Positions 6,079-16,071 of a stretch of DNA of 48,625 bases are shown here, piece after piece; the first letter of the stretch is position 1; each line of letters opens with the position of its first letter. The notes under the pieces were generated by a model. That model had not been told where the DNA came from and did not search any database. It worked only from the letters and a program-made list of their open reading frames with translations. The translations under genes and the position numbers were made by a program. Origin of the DNA: Mucilaginibacter sp. (lineage in GTDB: Bacteria; Bacteroidota; Bacteroidia; Sphingobacteriales; Sphingobacteriaceae); contig NZ_JANYGH010000054.1 in assembly GCF_025362475.1 (NCBI RefSeq), positions 1-48,625 of the forward strand, read 5' to 3'.

Positions 6079-7848
6079 TTACTTAACAAACTGCAGCCAA
6101 TGGAAATTATATCCTCCCATATCGGCATAAACCCTTACTTTATTAATCCCGGCTTTTAGGTGGATATTTTTTAAATCGATAACCTGCCATTTTTTAAATC
6201 CACCGGTGCTGGGTACGTTAATGGATTGCGTTACCCCATTTACAATTAAGGAAAGTTTACCATCATCTGCAGCGGCGGCGATCTTCAGCTTAGCGGTGTA
6301 TACCCCCGGTGTTTTAACCTGCAACGTGTATTGCAGCCACTCGCCCTTTTCAATATCATCAACGTAGTAGCTGTTATATGCAGCAGAATCTTTGCTGATA
6401 TCTACCCCATCATTGCGGTAAACATGCCCGTTGTTGCCTTTGCCATATTTACCGGTTGCGACATGATAATCAGCAGTATCGGTATCAAAGTAGGCAAATC
6501 CATTTCGACCCATGTCATAGTCGACTGCATTAATGATAGTGCCATTGGCAACTTTGTTGGCCTTAAACGGTTTGGTAGCGGTAGTAAAGGGCTGGCGGAA
6601 GATAGCGTCGATCACATCATGATGAATGATGGCGTTTTCTAACTTTGCATAGGTAGCCATCTCTAACGTCCCGCTGTATACATTGCTTTCTTTGGGCTTA
6701 TGGTGGCCTGTATTCAGGTAGTTGGTTACATCATCATAGTTCAGGTTTGATGGAATTTCGATAGGGTTGTTATTGCCCATCTTTTTAAGCGGCCATAACG
6801 CCCAGCCTATGTTGTTTTTTTCCAGCAAACCAATCGCTTCGGTTAACCAAACATTGGAGTTCTCGCCGGTTTCGCCAAGCCATACGGGTACATTATATTG
6901 GTCGCGGGTCTTAATGATATGTTCAATTGATTTTTGATCATTATAATTCCAGTATTTGTGAAAGCTGAGCACCATGTTTTTATCCCAGGTAGGAAGTATG
7001 CCGTTGTAATTGTTGCCCCATCCATTACCCTCAATAATAATGATATGCTTTTTATCAACCTCGCGAATGGCGGCGGTAATATCAACCATCAATTTTCTTA
7101 AAGGCGCGTTGGTTTTTTCCTTCAGACCGTTTTTGTCATTTGCAGGGTCATCGAAACCCCAGTTTGGTTCATTAATGATATCATAACCGCCAATATTGGG
7201 TTCGTTTTTATACCTGTCGGCCAGTTTACGCCAAAGCGCAATCATTTTTTGCTTGTTGGCCTCACTATCCCACAGTGATGGATGATCTGTATTCCGGTCG
7301 GATATATTGAGGTCATTACCCTGCCCGCCTGGTGTGGCATGAAGATCAAGGATGAGGTACATATGGTTGGCTTTGCACCAGGCCAGCAACGCATCGGTCA
7401 TTTTAAAACCTTTATCAATCCAAGTATTTTGCCCGGCAACCGGCTCCTTTTCAATAGGAAGCGTATATAAATTATAATGCATAGGCAGTCGCACCGAATT
7501 AAAGCCCCAGCGGCGCATGGAATCCACGTCAATTTTGCGGGTGTTGTTGGCCAGCCAGGTATCATAAAACTCTTTGGTTTCGGCAGGGCCCATGAGTTCT
7601 TCCAGCCGCTCACGAATGCGGAACTGACGGCTATCCTTGTTCACGTGCAGCATATATCCCTCCTGCAGCATCCAGCCGCCCAGGCCCATGCCCCGCAGTA
7701 ATACATTTTTACCTTTCTCGTTCACTATCTTTTTGCCGTCGGCCTTTAAAAGGCCCTGGGCGTTGCTTTGTAAGGATACAAGGGAAACAGCAGCAACAAC
7801 CAATAGTCCCTTAACAACCAAAATATTTTTAACAGATTTGAGTAACAT
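6079..7848 (-). CDS. Secreted glycoside hydrolase family 5 glucanase with C-terminal CBM6-like module
   Basis: The 589-residue protein has a signal peptide (to SNAQ, about residue 31) and a GH5 (cellulase-type) barrel at about 35-400. The acid/base is Glu227 in DIINEPNW and the nucleophile Glu326 in WLGETGE; HATPGGQ, SVRLPMHY and FHKYW are other family landmarks. Residues 450-589 form a carbohydrate-binding module of the CBM6/35 type, with GEWLQYTLQVKTPGVYTAKL and ending in GGYNFHWLQFVK. GH5 enzymes of this style cut beta-1,3/1,4 or 1,6 glucans; the exact substrate cannot be read. It lies 34 bp downstream of the GH30 gene, so the pair is probably one operon acting on the same glucan outside the cytoplasm. 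Confidence 0.88.
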   Translation of the reverse strand: MLLKSVKNILVVKGLLVVAAVSLVSLQSNAQGLLKADGKKIVNEKGKNVLLRGMGLGGWMLQEGYMLHVNKDSRQFRIRERLEELMGPAETKEFYDTWLANNTRKIDVDSMRRWGFNSVRLPMHYNLYTLPIEKEPVAGQNTWIDKGFKMTDALLAWCKANHMYLILDLHATPGGQGNDLNISDRNTDHPSLWDSEANKQKMIALWRKLADRYKNEPNIGGYDIINEPNWGFDDPANDKNGLKEKTNAPLRKLMVDITAAIREVDKKHIIIIEGNGWGNNYNGILPTWDKNMVLSFHKYWNYNDQKSIEHIIKTRDQYNVPVWLGETGENSNVWLTEAIGLLEKNNIGWALWPLKKMGNNNPIEIPSNLNYDDVTNYLNTGHHKPKESNVYSGTLEMATYAKLENAIIHHDVIDAIFRQPFTTATKPFKANKVANGTIINAVDYDMGRNGFAYFDTDTADYHVATGKYGKGNNGHVYRNDGVDISKDSAAYNSYYVDDIEKGEWLQYTLQVKTPGVYTAKLKIAAAADDGKLSLIVNGVTQSINVPSTGGFKKWQVIDLKNIHLKAGINKVRVYADMGGYNFHWLQFVK

Positions 7849-7882
7849 GATACTAAATTATAATGAACGTTTTGTTTAAAAA

Positions 7883-9292
7883 TCACCAGATGTATGTACC
7901 TACCGACCCTTTATCTAAATGCGCGGCGAGGGTTTTCCCGGCGTACTGGATGTTAAAATCCTGCGCGGCATCGCTGGCATTGGCTACAATTAAAACCTTT
8001 TTGCCATCGGGTGTTTTAAAGGCCACATTGGGTAGTTTATCTGTATTGTTTGAGGCTATACGCACCGATCCCGGCCTAACAAATTTTGAAGCGTGTGCTA
8101 TTGAGTAATAAGCAATGTTTTTCTTCACATCATTTTTATTGATGGTTACAGCACCCTGGCATGATGGGCAGCCGCCCCTGTCTGTGTAGGGTTTGTAATC
8201 CTGATCAGCAGCCAGGTTCCATTCCAGTACGTTGCGGCTCCAGTTACGGGTAGCGCCAATGATAAGTTGTTTAACCGGCCATGTAATATCAATGGTTGAT
8301 TGATTTTCGGGCTCCACTACCATCTGTTCGGTAAAATAGATGTTCTTATCGGGGTGGGCATTGTGTACAGTGGTTAAGGCGCTTATATCACCTCCGTATA
8401 AATGAAACCCGGAGCCATCAATGTATTTACGGGCAGCGGCATCATTTAAAATAGAGATGGGATAATCAGGCCTGTCGGCATTATGATCATATAAGATGAT
8501 TTTTGTTTTGATGCCGGCTGCCTTAAACGCTGGGCCTAAATTGTTTTTTATAAACGCGCCTTCATCGGGAGCTGCTAACAATAAGCTGGGGTTATTTCCC
8601 GGATGCAAAGGTTCGTTCTGGATGGTTATGGCATCAATTTTAATGCCTTGTGCCCGCATGCCCTGAATGTATTTCACCAGGTATTGGGCGTAGGTGCCCC
8701 AATATTCAGGTTTTAATCTGCCCCCGCGGGTATCATTGTTGGTTTTCATCCATGCAGGCGGCGACCACGGCGACCCTAATATTTTTATAGCAGGGTTGAT
8801 GGCTAATATCTGTTTCATTACCGGGATAACATCCTGTTTATCGGGGCCAAGATCAAAATGTTTCAAAGTGGGGTCGGTTTGCCCGTTGGGCATGTCATCA
8901 TATGAAAAAACCTTTTCGTTAAGATCAGAAGCGCCAATGCTCAACCGGATATAGCTAACCCCGATATTGTTTTCGGAAGTAGCAAAAAGGTTTTGTAGCA
9001 ATTCGGCCCGGCTATCAGCACTCATCCGGATGATGTGCATGGCACTGCCCCCGGTAAGCGCAAAGCCGAAACCATCAATTGACTGGTACGTTTGTTTATC
9101 ATCAACGGCAATGGTGAAATTATTACTCCCCGTTGCGTCAAATTTAAGGGGTTCTTTCTGCTTTTCGAACAGTGCAGATCTATCTGCCCGGGTAAGCCAA
9201 AGGCTGGCAGTTGCAGGTTTCTGGGCATAGGATATGGTTGTTGTACCCAAAAGCGTGGTTCCCAATAAAAACAAACTGATATATTTATTCAT
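7883..9292 (-). CDS. Secreted glycoside hydrolase family 30 (beta-1,6-glucanase/glucosylceramidase type)
   Basis: The start MNKYISLFLLG at 9292 gives a normal signal peptide cut after SYAQ; an upstream in-frame ATG at 9319 adds nine residues and is less likely. In the 469-residue protein, SIDGFGFALTGG and ILGSPWSPPAWMKT are GH30 hallmarks. The acid/base is Glu227 in TIQNEPLHPGN and the nucleophile Glu322 in YFTEQMV. A beta-sandwich tail ends in GTYIW, as usual for GH30. The PSCQG loop near residue 395 is also seen in GH30_3-like enzymes. It is first in a two-gene unit with the GH5 gene. No SusC/SusD pair or regulator adjoins, so substrate sensing must come from elsewhere. Activity is probably on beta-1,6-linked glucan. 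Confidence 0.88.
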   Translation of the reverse strand: MNKYISLFLLGTTLLGTTTISYAQKPATASLWLTRADRSALFEKQKEPLKFDATGSNNFTIAVDDKQTYQSIDGFGFALTGGSAMHIIRMSADSRAELLQNLFATSENNIGVSYIRLSIGASDLNEKVFSYDDMPNGQTDPTLKHFDLGPDKQDVIPVMKQILAINPAIKILGSPWSPPAWMKTNNDTRGGRLKPEYWGTYAQYLVKYIQGMRAQGIKIDAITIQNEPLHPGNNPSLLLAAPDEGAFIKNNLGPAFKAAGIKTKIILYDHNADRPDYPISILNDAAARKYIDGSGFHLYGGDISALTTVHNAHPDKNIYFTEQMVVEPENQSTIDITWPVKQLIIGATRNWSRNVLEWNLAADQDYKPYTDRGGCPSCQGAVTINKNDVKKNIAYYSIAHASKFVRPGSVRIASNNTDKLPNVAFKTPDGKKVLIVANASDAAQDFNIQYAGKTLAAHLDKGSVGTYIW

Positions 9293-9543
9293 AGATCTGG
9301 TATTAAGCAAGCTGTGCATTATACTAAAAGGATTAAGGGTTGCTGAATAATTGGTGAGGTAAATTTATTATAGTTTTTGTATTTAAAACGGTAAATTATT
9401 AAGTAACAGATAAATTACCTGGTTGCGTATGCAAAGCTATGTAATTGCCTGGCAGATATATTTTAGAAACAATAAAGTAGTGGATTTGAAGTGCCTGTTG
9501 TGAAAATCAGATTTAGGACTTTTTTAATTAGAAGCTAAAATTA

Positions 9544-9575
9544 TTTGTTTTTATTAAAAATTATGCATAGTTTCA
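9544..9575 (+). promoter_or_regulatory. Possible promoter of the response regulator gene
   Basis: TTTG (9544-9547), 20 bases, then TAGTTTCA (9568-9575) is close to the Bacteroidota consensus, with the last two bases off. The predicted start of transcription is about 9580, just before ATG 9589. The remaining 9293-9543 between the divergent genes is AT-rich and shows nothing else. Confidence 0.35.
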
Positions 9576-9588
9576 CTTGTACTATCGA

Positions 9589-9966
9589 ATGAAAAATCCG
9601 ACAAAAAAAATCATCATTTTTGATGATGACGAAGACATCCTTTCCATTTGCAGCTACATTTTAGAAGAACAGGGCTGGGAAGTGCATACCTTTACCGATT
9701 GTAATAATATTACTGACAAGGTATCGGGAATATTGCCGGACGTGATCCTTATGGATAACTGGATCCCGGATGCTGGTGGTATTATAGCAACACAAACCCT
9801 GAAAAAATCGGAAGCATTAAAAAATATCCCGGTGATCTATTTTTCGGCAAACAGTGATATTCAGATACTGGCTAATCATGCGGGGGCTCAAACTTATCTG
9901 GCCAAACCATTTGACCTGGAAGAACTGGAACGTGTTATTAGTCGGGTGCTGGAACCTGCTCACTAA
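9589..9966 (+). CDS. Single-domain response regulator (CheY-like receiver)
   Basis: The protein is 125 residues from ATG 9589; a TTG four codons earlier is possible but less likely. It is one receiver domain and nothing more. The acidic pocket is DDD at 12-14, the phosphorylated residue is Asp56 in VILMDNWIP, the switch Ser is Ser86 in YFSANSD and the conserved Lys is Lys106 in YLAKPFD. Proteins of this kind relay phosphate in phosphorelays or bind a partner directly; they carry no output domain. No histidine kinase adjoins it, so its partner is unknown. A bidirectional terminator follows. Confidence 0.92.
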   Translation: MKNPTKKIIIFDDDEDILSICSYILEEQGWEVHTFTDCNNITDKVSGILPDVILMDNWIPDAGGIIATQTLKKSEALKNIPVIYFSANSDIQILANHAGAQTYLAKPFDLEELERVISRVLEPAH

Positions 9967-9986
9967 CATTAAATTAGATATAAAAG

Positions 9987-10019
9987 AAAAGACCGCCAGC
10001 TATCTGACGGTCTTTTTTA
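9987..10019. terminator. Bidirectional terminator between response regulator and gcvP
   Basis: AAAAGACCGCCAG and its near-complement CTGACGGTCTTTTTT form a stem with a short CTAT loop. The T tract follows on the plus strand, and a T-rich stretch (TCTTTTCTTTTA) follows on the minus strand. It lies between two converging genes. Confidence 0.8.
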
Positions 10020-10082
10020 TGAAAGCATAAATCCAATTATGCAAAATCATCTGCGCCAGGGCGCAGATGAAAATCTATAAGT

Positions 10083-12974
10083 TTATTCAATTACACTTTC
10101 TTCAAACTCATACTCTTCTAACGGAGGGCATGAGCAAATCAGTGTTCTATCGCCATAGGTATCATTTACCCTACCCACAGATGGCCAGAATTTAAAGTCG
10201 GCCACGTAAGGAAGCGGGAATGCTGCTTTTTGACGGGAGTAAGGATGCTCCCACTCGTTGCCGGTAATTACCGATACGGTGTGAGGCGCATTTTTTAATG
10301 GGTTGTCTGTTTTATCTAACACGCCATTTGCTACATCGGCAATTTCATGACGAATAGCGATCATGGCATCACAAAAGCGGTCAAGCTCATGTTTAGGCTC
10401 AGATTCTGTTGGTTCCACCATTACCGTTCCCGCAACCGGGAAGGATACAGTTGGCGCGTGGAAACCATAATCCATCAGGCGTTTGGCAATATCTGTAACC
10501 TCGATACCGAACGATTTAAACGAGCGGCAATCCAGGATCATTTCGTGAGCGCAACGGTCATTGGCTCCGGTATATAGTACCGGGAAGTGGTTCTGCAATC
10601 TTGCTTTAATATAATTAGCGTTTAGTATGGCATAACGGGTAGCATTGGTCAAACCTTCGCCGCCCATCATAGCTATATAAGCGTGAGAGATGATGAGGAT
10701 AGAAGCCGAACCCCATGGAGCAGCAGATACAGCGTGGATAGATTTACCCCTGTCAATATCAACCACAGCATGACCTGGCAAATAAGGAACCAGGTGTTTA
10801 GCCACACCAATAGGGCCCATACCAGGGCCGCCACCGCCATGCGGAATACAGAAGGTTTTGTGTAAATTTAAGTGGCAAACATCAGCGCCAATATTGGCCG
10901 GGCTGGTTAAGCCTACCTGCGCGTTCATGTTGGCGCCATCCATGTAAACCTGGCCACCATTCTGGTGAATAATATCACAGATTTCGATGATCGACTCCTC
11001 AAATACGCCGTGGGTAGATGGATAGGTAACCATTAAGCACGATAACTCGTTTTTATACTGCTCGGCTTTGGCTTTCATATCAGCAACATCAATGTTGCCA
11101 TTATCATCACATTTAACAACCACAATCTTCATGCCGGCCATAGCTGCAGATGCAGGGTTGGTGCCGTGTGCTGATGATGGTATTAAAGCGATATTACGAT
11201 GATTGTCGCCCCTGTCGCGGTGGTAAGCTCGGATCACCATTAAGCCGGCATATTCACCTTGCGCGCCTGCGTTTGGTTGTAAGCTCATGGCTGCAAAGCC
11301 GGTAATTTCACTTAACCAGTTGTTAATTTCATCAAACAGCTGCATGTAGCCACCTACCTGGTCGGTTGGTGCAAACGGGTGAATTTTACTGAAATGGCTC
11401 CAGGTAACCGGTACCATTTCGGTGGTTGCATTTAGTTTCATGGTACATGAACCTAAAGCGATCATTGAGTGGCAAAGCGAAAGATCTTTAGCCTCTAATG
11501 ATTTGATATAACGCAGCATTTCATGTTCTGAATGGTGCGTGTTAAATAATGCGTGTGTTAAATAAGCTGATGTACGCTGTAATTCAACAGGAATAACAGT
11601 TTCCAAACCGGCTTTCAATCCGTCAAAATCAACATCGCTAAGCGTTTTGCCCAATACTTTGGCAAAAAACCTTACTATGGTTTTGATATCCTCTGCCGAT
11701 GTTGTTTCATCAACAGAAATAGTTACAACTGAGCCATTGTAACTAAAGTTCATCTCGTTATTTAATGCCTCAGAATGAATTGGACCAGCTAAGTGGGCAA
11801 CATCAAACTTCAACGTATCAAAGTATGATTCGTTCAGTTGCTCATAACCTAACTCACCAAGGGCTTTAGCCAATAGTACGGTTAAGCCATGAATTCTTTC
11901 GGCAATAAGTTTAACGCCTTGAGGGCCATGGTATACTGCATACATACCAGCCATGATAGCCAATAATGCCTGCGCGGTACAAATATTTGAAGTTGCTTTA
12001 TCCCTGCGGATGTGTTGCTCGCGGGTTTGCAAAGCCATACGCAAAGCGTAGTTACCTGCGCTATCAATAGTTACACCAATGATACGGCCCGGGATAGAGC
12101 GTTTATATTCATCTTTAGTGGCAAAAAATGCCGCATGCGGACCGCCAAAGCCCATGGGTACACCAAAGCGCTGGGTGGAGCCAACAACAATATCGGCACC
12201 CCACTCGCCCGGAGGCGTTAACAGCACCAGGCTCATGATATCGGCAACAACGGTTAGTTTAATACCTTTTTCGTGACCTTTAGCGGCAAAATCTGTATAG
12301 TTATAAACAGCGCCATTACCGGCCGGATATTGAACTATAGCGCCAAACATATTGTCGGTTAGTTCAACAGTGCGGTGATCACCTATTTGTAGTTCGATGC
12401 CGTAAGGCTCAGAACGGGTTTTTAAAATATCAATAGTTTGCGGGAACAGTTCTTCGGATACAAAGAACACGTTGGCAGCAGTGTTTTTGCGTAAGCTGTA
12501 CTGCATAAACATAGCTTCAGCAGCGGCGGTACCCTCATCTAATAATGATGCGTTGGCAATTTCCATCCCGGTAAGGTCAATTACCATGGTTTGGAAGTTT
12601 AATAATGCCTGTAAACGGCCTTGCGCAATTTCGGCCTGGTAAGGCGTATACTGGGTGTACCATCCCGGGTTTTCGAGGATGTTACGCTGGATAACGCCCG
12701 GCACAATCACATCATAATAACCTTTACCAATAAATGATTTAAAAACCTTGTTTTTTAAAGATGTTTGCTTTAAAGTAGTAAGGTAATCAAATTCGCTTTT
12801 TGCGGGAGGTAAATTGAGTGGTTTTTTAAGCCTGATCCTGTCTGGTACAGTTTGCGCTATCAATTCATCAAGTGAATTAACACCGATGGTTTTTAACATT
12901 TTTGCCGTATCGGCCTCATTTGGAGCAATATGCCTTGACTGGAATTGTTCCTGGTAATCTGCGTTAAGCTTCAT
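10083..12974 (-). CDS. gcvP: Glycine dehydrogenase (aminomethyl-transferring), glycine cleavage P protein
   Basis: The P protein decarboxylates glycine with pyridoxal phosphate and passes the aminomethyl group to lipoylated GcvH. It is full length, 963 residues, of the single-chain form in which both halves of the two-subunit enzyme are fused. The PLP lysine is Lys706 in LNLHKTFCIPHGGGG, followed by the Gly-rich GPGMGPIGV loop; AHGTNPASA lies upstream of it. The first half starts HIAPNEADTAKML. Other gcv genes are not adjacent, as is common in Bacteroidota. A well-formed promoter lies just upstream, and the gene stands alone. Confidence 0.97.
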   Translation of the reverse strand: MKLNADYQEQFQSRHIAPNEADTAKMLKTIGVNSLDELIAQTVPDRIRLKKPLNLPPAKSEFDYLTTLKQTSLKNKVFKSFIGKGYYDVIVPGVIQRNILENPGWYTQYTPYQAEIAQGRLQALLNFQTMVIDLTGMEIANASLLDEGTAAAEAMFMQYSLRKNTAANVFFVSEELFPQTIDILKTRSEPYGIELQIGDHRTVELTDNMFGAIVQYPAGNGAVYNYTDFAAKGHEKGIKLTVVADIMSLVLLTPPGEWGADIVVGSTQRFGVPMGFGGPHAAFFATKDEYKRSIPGRIIGVTIDSAGNYALRMALQTREQHIRRDKATSNICTAQALLAIMAGMYAVYHGPQGVKLIAERIHGLTVLLAKALGELGYEQLNESYFDTLKFDVAHLAGPIHSEALNNEMNFSYNGSVVTISVDETTSAEDIKTIVRFFAKVLGKTLSDVDFDGLKAGLETVIPVELQRTSAYLTHALFNTHHSEHEMLRYIKSLEAKDLSLCHSMIALGSCTMKLNATTEMVPVTWSHFSKIHPFAPTDQVGGYMQLFDEINNWLSEITGFAAMSLQPNAGAQGEYAGLMVIRAYHRDRGDNHRNIALIPSSAHGTNPASAAMAGMKIVVVKCDDNGNIDVADMKAKAEQYKNELSCLMVTYPSTHGVFEESIIEICDIIHQNGGQVYMDGANMNAQVGLTSPANIGADVCHLNLHKTFCIPHGGGGPGMGPIGVAKHLVPYLPGHAVVDIDRGKSIHAVSAAPWGSASILIISHAYIAMMGGEGLTNATRYAILNANYIKARLQNHFPVLYTGANDRCAHEMILDCRSFKSFGIEVTDIAKRLMDYGFHAPTVSFPVAGTVMVEPTESEPKHELDRFCDAMIAIRHEIADVANGVLDKTDNPLKNAPHTVSVITGNEWEHPYSRQKAAFPLPYVADFKFWPSVGRVNDTYGDRTLICSCPPLEEYEFEESVIE

Positions 12975-13001
12975 GAAGTAGTCGTCCCCTTAAATTTGCC
13001 A

Positions 13002-13032
13002 CAAAGGTACGGTTTTACAATATGAGTAACAA
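13002..13032 (-). promoter_or_regulatory. Promoter of gcvP
   Basis: On the minus strand TTG (complement of 13030-13032), 20 bases, then TACCTTTG (complement of 13002-13009) matches the Bacteroidota -33/-7 consensus exactly in the -7 box. The expected transcript starts near 12995, about 20 bases before the gcvP ATG. Confidence 0.6.
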
Positions 13033-13098
13033 TCGCGTAATATGATATTGACAAAACGTTTACAGGCAATTATTGTATTTTAGTACCTTGACTACCAT

Positions 13099-16071
13099 AT
13101 GCATCGCTTAATCCTTATCCTGTTTTTAATATTTATAACAAATACCTGTATTGCCGCGGTATTTGTAGTTACCAGCAATGCTGATAGCGGGCCTGGAACT
13201 TTGCGGGAAGCTTTGACTTTAGCAGCGGCGAATGGTAGTACGGAGAAAGATTTTATCAATTTTAATATACCGGATTTGAGTGTGGGAGGAAGGACGATAA
13301 ACTTGCTTACCCAGTTGCCGGATATATCCTCGAATTTAGTTTTAGACGGTAGTACACAACCGGGCAATAAATTTGGTGTTAGCGATGCTAAAGTATGCCT
13401 TGCTTATAAATTGCCTTTGGATCAGGATATATCAGGTTTAAAAATTGTTAATCAAACCGATGTGGAAGTTTACGGAATGTATGTGAACAATCTCACAGAT
13501 GTAACGGGTGCCCTAACAATAAAATCATGGAACGGAATTGAACTTGCAAGCGATAAAAATATAAAAATTGGAGCGGCAGGCAAGGGAAATGTATTCTTTG
13601 GATTTTATAATCCATTGATAGTAAATAAATCCGACAGCCCGGGTATAAAATTTTTCGAAAACCTTACAATCAAAGCAAATTTCTTTGGCATCGCCCCTGA
13701 CGGTCAAACATTGTCGGTAAATAAGACAGACCAGTGTGCCCTTTTTTTTGTAATTGGGCAAGTTATAATTGGCGGCACCGCAGCCGAAGGTAACGTATTT
13801 ACGCAAGGGCTGTTTATTTATCAGGGAAACGTTTACGATTCTACAAGCCCGGAAGACTATTATATTTCTGCTCCGGCTACCATAATTGTAAACAATAATA
13901 AAGTTGGAGTTGATTATTTTGTTAGCCAGTCATTCGTCGAATCGACAGGTATAAATATTGAATCCATCACGCCAAATAGTAAAAACACAATATACATTGA
14001 GGATAATGTAATAACTGCTCAAAGCGTGTTTGGTATGGCAATTTATATAAGCAATATTGGTCGTGATGTAACCATTATGAGAAATTATATTGGCACTGAT
14101 AGAGCCCGCCAAAAAAGTTTTAAAACAGGAGGAATATTTTTAAATGGAGATGCAGGCCAAATAATTATAGGTAGTAGCAGCCAGGCGGATGCCAACTACG
14201 TTACTAACTGTATACCTGTTTGGATATTTGATTACGTTTATGCTACAGTGAACAAAAATAGCTTTTCATGTGCTCCGTATCAACAGCCTATGCATTTCGG
14301 CAGTTCCGGCTTTTTTACCTACCCCGAGGTTAAGCTTACTAAAATATCTAATACATCGGTGGCGGGTACAGCTACGCCAAATTCGCTTGTTGAATTGTTT
14401 TATAGCGATAAATGCGGCACTTGTTTGCCCGAAACATATTTTGCATCGGTAACTGTAGATGCTAAAGGCAATTGGAGTTATAATGGTCTTATAACCGGAA
14501 CTGTAATAGCATCGGCAACGTTTGGTAAAAGCACGTCAAATTTTACCATATCGTCTCTCTTTTTAAATATCGATGATGGTGAAATAGTAAGGAGGTCGGC
14601 AAACTGTAATTCTACCAATGGTTACATAAAAAACATCAAGCTTTATAATTTAGGGCCGAACACGGATACGTACACCTTTAGTTGGAAAAACAATGATAAT
14701 ATTGAAGTTGGTACAAAGCTGGATTTAACGGATGTACCTGCAGGCACCTACACGTTAGAAGTGAAAGGCACAGGTTGCGGCTCAGCATTTTCGAAGCCAA
14801 TAACGCTTGAATCAACAGAGATCGTGTTTAATTATACAAACCTCAAAAAAATAAATGCGGGTTGCAATAAGGCAACCGGGTCAATTAAGGGTATTACTGC
14901 ACCAGAAGCCACAAAGTTTGAGTGGAGGGATGCCAATAATCAAATAAAAGGAAAAAAAGCTGACTTGGAAGATGTGCCCGCGGGCTCATATTCTCTTACC
15001 GCTTCAAACGATTTTGGTTGCAGTACCACTACAGGCCCCTACCAGATCAATGAAAACTCGCCAACACATTACCCCGATTATCCCTTTGTTAAAGCAGACG
15101 CTTGTTATGGCCAAAGTAATGGATCTGTTTCTATAACTACGGATGCATTGGTTAAATCCCTGCTATGGAGAGATAGCCAGGAGCAACCCCTTTGGACAGG
15201 TAATAAGCTAACCGACCGGCCGCCAGGCACATATTCTCTTTACTTAACCGATCAGAATGATTGTGAACGTTTATATAAAAGCTTTACCATCAATGAATTT
15301 GCGCAACTACAGGTAGTTTCGAATACGGTGCAGAAAACACCGGATGAATGTGGCTTAAAAACAGGCAGTATTCAAAACGTACAAGTAAGCGGTGGCAATC
15401 CGCCTTATACTTACGCCTGGTATAAACAGGATGTACCGGTGGCCTCAACGCCATCGTTAACAAGTGTGGGCGCCGGCGATTATAAATTAATTGTAAATGA
15501 TGTAACCGGATGCAGCCCGGTTACCGCCAGCTTCACCATAAACGCCCAAACTAATATTGTACAGCCTCCTGTAGCGGGCAACATACAGTTATGTACTCCG
15601 GGCGATGCGCTGATATCGGTAAATAACCCGGTTGGAGGCAATATATATCGTTTATATGCAACGGCCGACAGCCCCCAGTCCATTGCCGAGCAAACTAATG
15701 GAACATTTAAAGTAAGCGTGACAGGAAATACTACCTATTATATTACACAAGCGACTGGCAGCTGCGAAAGCCTCCGTACACCTGTCGAGGCTGTTTTAAG
15801 TCTTTCTGCCATCAATATTGCCAACACCTTTACCCCTAATGGCGATGGCCATAACGATTACTGGAAGATTGACGGTATTGAAAATTACCCGCAGGCGGTT
15901 GTTCAGATTTTTAACCGCAACGGGCAAAAACTATTTGAGTCAAAAGGGTATACGCAGCCTTTTAACGGTAGTTATAATGGCAAGCCACTACCCTATGGCT
16001 CCTACTTTTATATCATCAACCTCAATAAAAACTGTAATCTGTTATCGGGTAGTTTAACCATTATCAGGTAA
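13099..16071 (+). CDS. Secreted T9SS cargo protein with parallel beta-helix region, SprB-like repeats and gliding-type C-terminal domain
   Basis: This 990-residue protein begins with a signal peptide (to about CIAA, residue 20). Residues 25-430 open with TSNADSGPGTLREAL, typical of proteins with right-handed beta-helix repeats. Four repeats of about 75 residues follow between about 490 and 830, each with a Cys-Asn/Gly start, a central W or Y and a V/PPAGTYSL-type turn, as in SprB-repeat adhesins. The last 85 residues (NTFTPNGDGHNDYWKI ... YGSYFYIINL) are the gliding-motility-associated (CHU_C, type B) domain that directs export through the type IX system. It is thus probably a surface or released adhesin. 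Its 3' end overlaps pdxJ on the other strand by 18 bp. Confidence 0.88.
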   Translation: MHRLILILFLIFITNTCIAAVFVVTSNADSGPGTLREALTLAAANGSTEKDFINFNIPDLSVGGRTINLLTQLPDISSNLVLDGSTQPGNKFGVSDAKVCLAYKLPLDQDISGLKIVNQTDVEVYGMYVNNLTDVTGALTIKSWNGIELASDKNIKIGAAGKGNVFFGFYNPLIVNKSDSPGIKFFENLTIKANFFGIAPDGQTLSVNKTDQCALFFVIGQVIIGGTAAEGNVFTQGLFIYQGNVYDSTSPEDYYISAPATIIVNNNKVGVDYFVSQSFVESTGINIESITPNSKNTIYIEDNVITAQSVFGMAIYISNIGRDVTIMRNYIGTDRARQKSFKTGGIFLNGDAGQIIIGSSSQADANYVTNCIPVWIFDYVYATVNKNSFSCAPYQQPMHFGSSGFFTYPEVKLTKISNTSVAGTATPNSLVELFYSDKCGTCLPETYFASVTVDAKGNWSYNGLITGTVIASATFGKSTSNFTISSLFLNIDDGEIVRRSANCNSTNGYIKNIKLYNLGPNTDTYTFSWKNNDNIEVGTKLDLTDVPAGTYTLEVKGTGCGSAFSKPITLESTEIVFNYTNLKKINAGCNKATGSIKGITAPEATKFEWRDANNQIKGKKADLEDVPAGSYSLTASNDFGCSTTTGPYQINENSPTHYPDYPFVKADACYGQSNGSVSITTDALVKSLLWRDSQEQPLWTGNKLTDRPPGTYSLYLTDQNDCERLYKSFTINEFAQLQVVSNTVQKTPDECGLKTGSIQNVQVSGGNPPYTYAWYKQDVPVASTPSLTSVGAGDYKLIVNDVTGCSPVTASFTINAQTNIVQPPVAGNIQLCTPGDALISVNNPVGGNIYRLYATADSPQSIAEQTNGTFKVSVTGNTTYYITQATGSCESLRTPVEAVLSLSAINIANTFTPNGDGHNDYWKIDGIENYPQAVVQIFNRNGQKLFESKGYTQPFNGSYNGKPLPYGSYFYIINLNKNCNLLSGSLTIIR

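Noticed and set aside
12975..13098. Glycine riboswitch upstream of gcvP
   Set aside because: The leader is only about 20 bases from the predicted promoter; there is no room for an aptamer.
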